Shown here: piece by piece, positions 22,727 through 26,709 of the stretch
Layout of the letters: each line of letters opens with the position of its first letter
Numbering within the stretch: position 1 is the first letter of the stretch
Program-made: the position numbers and the translations under genes
Notes under the pieces: model-generated
What the model was told of the DNA's origin: nothing
The model's database searches: none
Seen by the model: the letters and a program-made list of their open reading frames with translations, nothing else
Assembly (NCBI GenBank): GCA_036759545.1
Contig: DAIOUL010000032.1
Span: 1-26,709, forward strand
Length of the DNA stretch: 26,709 nucleotides
DNA from: 66-474 sp036759545
Lineage (GTDB): Bacteria > Pseudomonadota > Gammaproteobacteria > Xanthomonadales > Rhodanobacteraceae
Direction: 5' to 3'

Positions 22727-23788
22727 TCAGAAACCATGAATGCCGGCGCGATTGCTCAAGATCTGCGCCAGCACATCCGGCGCGTAATCGAACGAATCGT
22801 AGTACAGGCGATCCTCGGGCAAGCCGGCATCGACGAACAAGCGGCGGCCGGCGTCGATCATTGCCGGCGGGCCGCTCATGTAGAGGTCGAAAATCGAAAG
22901 ATCGCGATGGTCCTGCAGCACCGCCTCGTGCACGAACCCGGATCGCGCGCCCTCGATCGTAGCTCCGCTATCGGACAATACCGGCTGCCACTGGAAATCG
23001 TGCGCTTCGCTTTTCCACGTTTGCGGCAGTTCGCGCAGGTACAAGTCTTCCGCGCGCCGCGCGCCCCAGTACAAGCGCATCGGACGGCGCGTGCCCAAGT
23101 GCAGGAAGTGCTCGATCAGCGCCTTGATCGGCGCGAACCCGGCGCCGCCGGCCACGAACAGCAGCGGCCGCTCGGAATCCTCGCGCGGCACGAAAGTGCC
23201 CAGCGGCCCTTCGATGCGCAGCGTGGCGCCGGTTTTCAGTTCGTCGAACACGAACGAAGTGAAGCCGCCGCCGGCGACGTGGCGCACGTGCAATTCGAGA
23301 TTCGGTCCGAGATGCGGCGCCAGCGCGATCGAGAACGCGCGGCGCTTGCCGTCTGCAAGCAACACGTCTACGTATTGCCCCGGCAACCAGCGCAGTTTCG
23401 TTCCGATCGGCGCCAGCCGCAGGCGCATCATGTCGCTGGAAAATGAGTGCTTCTCCAGCACGCGCACGTCCAGTTCGCGGCGGGGCAGGTCTTCGACCGA
23501 TGCGACCTCGCGCGCGGCGATCACCAGATCGGTTTTCGGCACGGCCTGGCAGAGCAGCACCGCGTCACGCGCGCGCTCGGCGGCGGACAAGGCCGACGGC
23601 GGATTACGCGGATAACCGCATTCGCCCTCGATCAACGTGGCCTTGCAACTGCCGCACACGCCTGCGAGGCACGAATACGACAGCGCCAGCCCGGCGCGCT
23701 GCGCGGCTTCCAGCACGGTTTCGCCTTCGCGCACATCGAAGGACTTGCCGCTGGCTTGCAGGGTGACGGTGAACGACATGCGCGGCAT
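22727..23788 (-). CDS. 2Fe-2S ferredoxin / FAD-NAD(P)H oxidoreductase (CDP-6-deoxy-glucoseen reductase-like)
   Basis: This 353-aa electron-transfer protein combines an N-terminal plant-type 2Fe-2S domain with a ferredoxin-NADP reductase module. Cluster ligands are C40, C45, C48 (SCLAGVCGSC) and C80 (LLCQ). The FAD motif is RRAFSIA, the NAD(P) motif is GGAGFAPIKAL, and the family C-terminal signal YMSGPPAMI followed by YYDSFDYAPD is present. Such proteins feed electrons to oxygenases or to CDP-6-deoxyhexose dehydration; no partner lies beside it, so the acceptor is unknown. The start is uncertain: GTG 23794, ATG 23788 or ATG 23779 are all in frame and none has a good Shine-Dalgarno. It lies 67 bp upstream of the antiporter gene in the same direction and may share its transcript. 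Confidence 0.87.
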   Translation of the reverse strand: MPRMSFTVTLQASGKSFDVREGETVLEAAQRAGLALSYSCLAGVCGSCKATLIEGECGYPRNPPSALSAAERARDAVLLCQAVPKTDLVIAAREVASVEDLPRRELDVRVLEKHSFSSDMMRLRLAPIGTKLRWLPGQYVDVLLADGKRRAFSIALAPHLGPNLELHVRHVAGGGFTSFVFDELKTGATLRIEGPLGTFVPREDSERPLLFVAGGAGFAPIKALIEHFLHLGTRRPMRLYWGARRAEDLYLRELPQTWKSEAHDFQWQPVLSDSGATIEGARSGFVHEAVLQDHRDLSIFDLYMSGPPAMIDAGRRLFVDAGLPEDRLYYDSFDYAPDVLAQILSNRAGIHGF

Positions 23789-23880
23789 TGTCACCGAAAT
23801 ACCGCAACAGTTTCCTAAAATTGGTGCTCTCCCCTACCATCGCAACGGTGCTAGAGACTATTTGTGGCTAGTATTCGTCC

Positions 23881-23955
23881 ATGAAGCGTCTTCCAGTCGA
23901 CATCCTTGTCTCCTCCTCAGTTGGCGCACGCGATGCCATTAGAGGCATCGCGTGA
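23881..23955 (+). CDS. Possible 24-codon leader peptide before the thioesterase
   Basis: An open frame starts ATG AAG CGT at 23881 and reads MKRLPVDILVSSSVGARDAI, then RGIA, stopping at TGA 23953-23955. The stop overlaps the GTG start of the thioesterase (GTGA), the usual arrangement for translational coupling. No clear Shine-Dalgarno precedes it; a TAGTAT box at 23869-23874 could instead place the transcript start at or near its ATG. The coding status is uncertain because any short frame can arise by chance. Confidence 0.25.
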   Translation: MKRLPVDILVSSSVGARDAIRGIA

Positions 23956-23966
23956 ACGCGCCAACT
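23919..23966 (+). promoter_or_regulatory. Hairpin sequestering the thioesterase ribosome-binding site and start codon
   Basis: CACGCGATGCC (23927-23937) and GGCATCGCGTG (23944-23954) form a perfect 11-bp stem with a 6-nt loop. Beyond a 4-nt bulge, the stem continues as AGTTGGCG (23919-23926) with CGCCAACT (23959-23966). The Shine-Dalgarno AGAGG (23941-23945) and the GTG start (23952-23954) lie in the loop and stem, so folding would hide them. A regulatory effect is inference. Confidence 0.55.
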
Positions 23967-24407
23967 TCGACCATCTGGAAGCAACAACACGACCTCGCCG
24001 CCATCGAGCGCTGGAGCGAAAACACGCTGATGCGCGCGATCGGCATCCGCGTCACCGAGATCGGCGAGGATTTCCTGCGCGGCACGATGCCGGTGGATGC
24101 GCGCACGCACCAGCCCTACGGCATCCTGCACGGCGGCGCATCCGTGGCGCTGGCTGAAACGCTGGGTTCCACCGCGGCGATGCTCTGCTGCGAAGACGGT
24201 TTCGCCGCGGTGGGGTTGGAAATCAACGCGAACCACATCCGCGCGGTGCGCAGCGGCGTCGTGACCGGCACGGCGCGACCGCTGCACATCGGCCGCAGCA
24301 CGCAGGTGTGGGAAATCCGGATCGAGAACGAAACCGGCAAGCTCATTTGCGTTTCGCGGCTGACGATGGCGATCGTGCCGCAGCGATCCGTCGCGCCGCG
24401 CGGATGA
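23952..24407 (+). CDS. Hotdog-fold thioesterase (PaaI/MenI-EntH-like)
   Basis: This 151-aa acyl-CoA or aryl-CoA thioesterase is probably cytoplasmic and tetrameric, as in its family. The motif YGILHGGASVALAETLGS (56-73) holds the conserved HGG and catalytic E69, and GLEINANHIRAV (89-99) with G-x-V-T-G-x-A follows, matching E. coli YdiI/MenI and EntH. The natural substrate cannot be fixed: no menaquinone or siderophore genes are adjacent. The start is GTG 23952, since a TAG stop lies just upstream in frame and AGAGG is 6 nt away. The next in-frame start would remove the first 26 residues. The start lies within a strong hairpin and overlaps a possible leader peptide. Confidence 0.88.
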   Translation: MNAPTSTIWKQQHDLAAIERWSENTLMRAIGIRVTEIGEDFLRGTMPVDARTHQPYGILHGGASVALAETLGSTAAMLCCEDGFAAVGLEINANHIRAVRSGVVTGTARPLHIGRSTQVWEIRIENETGKLICVSRLTMAIVPQRSVAPRG

Positions 24408-24433
24408 TGCTCAAACCTTGAGACGCCGCGGCG

Positions 24434-24439
24434 TACACT
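24434..24439 (+). promoter_or_regulatory. Candidate -10 box for rmuC
   Basis: TACACT within GCGTACACTTGCG lies 28 bp before the TTG start at 24467. No good -35 box is found at standard spacing. Confidence 0.35.
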
Positions 24440-24466
24440 TGCGCTGCACGCCGGAGCCCGATTCCT

Positions 24467-25738
24467 TTGAATACATCTGCATTGCTGATTGTCTTGCTGA
24501 TCGCCGTTGGGGTCGCGTTGATCCTGCTGGTCGCGCTGCTGTTGCGCCCACGCAGCGATGCCGCGCTGCGCGAAAAGCTGGATGCGTTGCGGACCGACAG
24601 CGAGCGGATCGAACGCGCGCTGCGCGAGGAACAGCGCGCCGGCCGCGCGGAACTCGCGGACACGCTGGATCGCCTCGGCGAACAATTGCGCCAGACGCTC
24701 GGCGGCCTCACCGCCGATAACGAAAAAAGATTGAATGAAGTACGCGCCACGCTGGACGCGCAACTGAAATCGCTGCAAACCGACAATGCCGCGCAACTGG
24801 AGAAGATGCGCGCGACCGTCGACGAGAAATTGCAGAGCACGCTGAACGCGCGGCTGGGCGAATCCTTTGGGGTAATCGCGAAACAACTGGAAGCGGTGCA
24901 GCGCGGCCTCGGGGAAATGCAGACGCTGGCGATCGGCGTGGGCGACCTGAAACGTGTGCTTTCCAACGTCAAGACGCGCGGCACTTTCGGCGAGGTGCAA
25001 CTGGGCGCACTGCTGGAGCAGATGCTGACCGCCGAACAGTACGCCGCGAACGTGGCGGTGCTGCCGCATTCGAACGAGCGGGTGGAATACGCGATCCGCC
25101 TGCCGGGCCAGGGCGGCGATGCGCCCGTGTGGCTGCCGATCGACTGCAAGTTTCCGATCGAGGATTATCAGCGCCTGCTGGATGCGCAGGAACGCGCGGA
25201 TGCGGAAACGGCATCTTCAGCGGCCCAGGCGCTGGAGCGCCGCGTGCGCGACGAGGCCAAGACCATCCGCAGCAAGTACATCGCGCCGCCGCACACCACC
25301 GACTTCGCGATTCTGTTCCTGCCGGCCGAAGGCCTATATGCGGAAGTGATCCGCCGGCCGGGCCTGTTCGAAGTGCTGCAACGCGAGCACCGCGTCACCG
25401 TGGCCGGGCCGACCACGCTCACCGCCATTCTCAATGCCCTGCAAATGGGCTTCCGCACGCTCGCGATCGAAAAGCGCAGCAGCGAGGTGTGGCGATTGCT
25501 CGGTGAAGTGAAAACCGAGTTCGGCAAGTTCGGCGCGGTGCTGGCCAAGGTGAAGAAGAAGCTGGACGAGGCCGGCAGCCACATCGAAGCCACCGGAGTG
25601 CGCACGCGCGCGATTGAACGCAAGCTGCGCGGCGTGGAATCGCTGCCCGCGACCGAAGTGCAGTCGCTGCTGCATGAAGCCGCGTTACAGGAGTTCGACG
25701 GCAGCACGCCCGCGGAAATCGGACCGGACGAAGACTGA
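24467..25738 (+). CDS. rmuC: DNA recombination protein RmuC homologue
   Basis: This 423-aa protein has one N-terminal helix (about 5-26), a long charged coiled coil (about 30-150), then the RmuC domain (about 150-400). Diagnostic segments are VKTRGTFGEVQLGALLEQML, PIDCKFPIEDY, and FLPAEGLYAEVI near the middle. C-terminally, AGPTTLTAILNALQMGFRTL can be seen. E. coli RmuC limits short-repeat inversions and related rearrangements; the fold is nuclease-like, though activity is not proven. The start is a TTG at 24467 with GGAG about 11 nt upstream; no other start precedes the helix in this frame. It ends 54 bp before folE in the same direction. Confidence 0.93.
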   Translation: MNTSALLIVLLIAVGVALILLVALLLRPRSDAALREKLDALRTDSERIERALREEQRAGRAELADTLDRLGEQLRQTLGGLTADNEKRLNEVRATLDAQLKSLQTDNAAQLEKMRATVDEKLQSTLNARLGESFGVIAKQLEAVQRGLGEMQTLAIGVGDLKRVLSNVKTRGTFGEVQLGALLEQMLTAEQYAANVAVLPHSNERVEYAIRLPGQGGDAPVWLPIDCKFPIEDYQRLLDAQERADAETASSAAQALERRVRDEAKTIRSKYIAPPHTTDFAILFLPAEGLYAEVIRRPGLFEVLQREHRVTVAGPTTLTAILNALQMGFRTLAIEKRSSEVWRLLGEVKTEFGKFGAVLAKVKKKLDEAGSHIEATGVRTRAIERKLRGVESLPATEVQSLLHEAALQEFDGSTPAEIGPDED

Positions 25739-25759
25739 GTGAGCCGGACGCGCGCACGC

Positions 25760-25765
25760 TAGAAT
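25760..25765 (+). promoter_or_regulatory. Candidate -10 box for folE
   Basis: TAGAAT within CGCTAGAATGCCGG lies 28 bp before the end of the leader at ATG 25793. The 11-bp string CGCTAGAATGC is identical to that before rep. No convincing -35 is visible. Confidence 0.4.
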
Positions 25766-25792
25766 GCCGGTTCGCATCGAGCGGAGCGCGCC

Positions 25793-26425
25793 ATGAGCGA
25801 GACCCCCAAGCCGCCTTCCCTGTGCACCGCGACCAGGCCGACCTCGCCGGAAGTGACGCGCGATCAGGCGATGGATGCGGTGCGCGTACTGCTGCGCTGG
25901 GCCGGCGACGAGCCCACCCGCGAGGGCCTGCGCGACACGCCCAAGCGCGTGGTGGACGCGTATCAGGAATGGTTCTCCGGCTATGCGGAAGATCCCGAGG
26001 AATACCTGCGCCGCACCTTCGAGGAAGTCGCCGGTTACGACGAGATGATCGTGCTGCGCGACATCCAGTTTGAATCGTTCTGCGAGCACCATCTGGCGCC
26101 GATCATCGGCCGCGCGCACGTGGGTTATCTGCCGGACGGAAAGGTCGTCGGCATTTCCAAGCTCGCGCGCGTGGTGGACGCCTTCGCGCACCGTTTTCAA
26201 GTGCAGGAGAAGATGACCGCGCAGATCGCCACCTGCATCAACAACATCCTCAATCCTCGTGGAGTGGGTGTGGTGATCGACGCCACGCATCAGTGCATGA
26301 CCACGCGCGGCGTGCACAAGCGCGGCGTGTCGATGATCACCAGCCAGATGCTGGGCACCTTCCGTGATGACGCGCGGACGCGCGCGGAGTTTTTGAGGTT
26401 CATTGATATCGACGGCGGCCATTGA
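25793..26425 (+). CDS. folE: GTP cyclohydrolase I (type IA)
   Basis: This 210-aa enzyme converts GTP to 7,8-dihydroneopterin triphosphate, the first step of folate (and pterin) synthesis. Zinc ligands and catalytic residues are visible as ESFCEHHLAP with C97, H99 and H100, and as C168 in HQCMTTRGVHK. The GISKLARVVD segment (120-129) and EGLRDTPKRV (44-53) are also family hallmarks. The length matches the homodecameric bacterial enzyme. GGAG six nt before the ATG supports the start. The N-terminal 18 residues are Pro/Ser/Thr-rich and unlikely to be structured. No other folate gene is present in the window. Confidence 0.97.
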   Translation: MSETPKPPSLCTATRPTSPEVTRDQAMDAVRVLLRWAGDEPTREGLRDTPKRVVDAYQEWFSGYAEDPEEYLRRTFEEVAGYDEMIVLRDIQFESFCEHHLAPIIGRAHVGYLPDGKVVGISKLARVVDAFAHRFQVQEKMTAQIATCINNILNPRGVGVVIDATHQCMTTRGVHKRGVSMITSQMLGTFRDDARTRAEFLRFIDIDGGH

Positions 26426-26502
26426 TTTGTGCGATCGTCCCTGATCGCCGCTTCGATGCAGCACCGGCCCAGCTCGAGCGTTTCCGGGGATGAAGACCAA
26501 AA

Positions 26503-26532
26503 CCGACCATCCATGGCCGGACTCTTTATAAA
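26503..26532 (+). promoter_or_regulatory. Candidate promoter for the MFS transporter gene
   Basis: TATAAA (26527-26532), in an A/T-rich patch unusual for this region, lies 57 bp before the ATG. A poor -35 (CCGACC, 26503-26508) is 18 bp upstream. The 163-bp gap after folE shows no other clear structure and no terminator. Confidence 0.35.
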
Positions 26533-26588
26533 AGCCGCTCCGACGCGAATGTCGAATAAGAATGCGCGGTGACACTCCCCACGATCCC

Positions 26589-26709
26589 ATGACCGACTTT
26601 CAACTGCTCGAACACCCACGCCGCAACGCTGCGGTGATGTTCGTCTTCGTCACGGTGGCGATCGACATGCTGGCGTTCGGGATCATCATCCCGGTGCTGC
26701 CGCACCTGA
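26589..26709 (+). CDS. MFS transporter, TCR/Tet-like, N-terminal fragment
   Basis: Forty codons are present before the window ends: a short hydrophilic start (MTDFQLLEHPRRNAAV) and a first membrane helix, VTVAIDMLAFGIIIPVLPHL. The D-x-L-x-x-G-I-I-x-P-V-L-P pattern is the helix-1 motif of the TetA/multidrug branch of major facilitator proteins, which export drugs by proton antiport. The substrate cannot be inferred from this fragment. No tetR-like gene lies on the visible side, so the tetracycline label should be read as a family name only. Confidence 0.75.
   Translation, partial: MTDFQLLEHPRRNAAVMFVFVTVAIDMLAFGIIIPVLPHL

Noticed and set aside
26431..26448. GCGATC/GATCGC hairpin after folE as a terminator
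   Set aside because: The stem is only 6 bp and no T-run follows on either strand.
1..26709. Defence island, prophage or integrated element
   Set aside because: All genes are housekeeping or envelope types of even GC-rich composition. I see no integrase, transposase, tRNA junction, toxin-antitoxin pair or restriction gene.
26589..26709. Acquired tetracycline resistance gene
   Set aside because: Only the family's first-helix motif is visible in 40 codons; there is no tetR beside it and no mobile element, so a chromosomal drug/metabolite exporter is as likely.

Overview
The window (about 26.7 kb, GC-rich, roughly two-thirds G+C by eye) looks like a chromosomal, housekeeping-type segment of a gammaproteobacterium of the order Lysobacterales (Xanthomonadales), probably close to Rhodanobacteraceae/Xanthomonadaceae. 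This is inferred from the gene set, the high GC, and repeats of the kind common in that order (GTAGGAGCGCG... and CGTCATCCCGG...CCGGGATCCAG). There is no phage, transposase, integron, CRISPR, rRNA or tRNA signal, and no gene with obviously foreign composition.

Layout, left to right. (1) Tail of rpmG (ribosomal protein L33), then a ~300-bp gene-free stretch with two terminators and three degenerate dispersed repeats. (2) A leftward delta-9 fatty acid desaturase, divergent from a rightward run of tightly overlapping genes: ABC ATPase, ABC-2 permease, GldG-like protein, DUF4340-like protein and mutM. (3) A 96-bp palindromic repeat that supplies the stop codons of both converging genes. (4) Leftward tdk plus a coupled gene of unknown function. 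(5) Rightward rep helicase, whose stop overlaps that of a leftward AI-2E-family permease. (6) Rightward lipoprotein acid phosphatase/5'-nucleotidase overlapping pyrF, then an unknown lipoprotein and plsB. (7) A bidirectional terminator and a leftward FadL-type outer-membrane porin. (8) A rightward 1146-aa membrane-anchored ankyrin-repeat protein whose 3' end overlaps by 41 bp a leftward KefB/C-type K+/H+ antiporter. Behind the antiporter lies a ferredoxin-reductase-type flavoprotein. (9) Rightward hotdog thioesterase, rmuC, folE, and the first 40 codons of a Tet-family MFS exporter cut by the window end.

How the genes relate. Lipid metabolism recurs: a desaturase for membrane unsaturation, FadL for fatty acid uptake and PlsB for the first acylation of glycerol-3-phosphate. 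Nucleotide metabolism recurs too: Tdk, PyrF, the e(P4)-type nucleotidase and FolE. Genome maintenance is represented by MutM, Rep and RmuC. These look like several short transcription units rather than one pathway.

The least understood parts are the Gld-like four-gene ABC module fused by overlaps to mutM, the 250-aa protein coupled to tdk, the ankyrin membrane protein, and the hairpin with a possible 24-codon leader peptide at the thioesterase start. I did not find a clearly new defence or mobile system, and I do not claim one.
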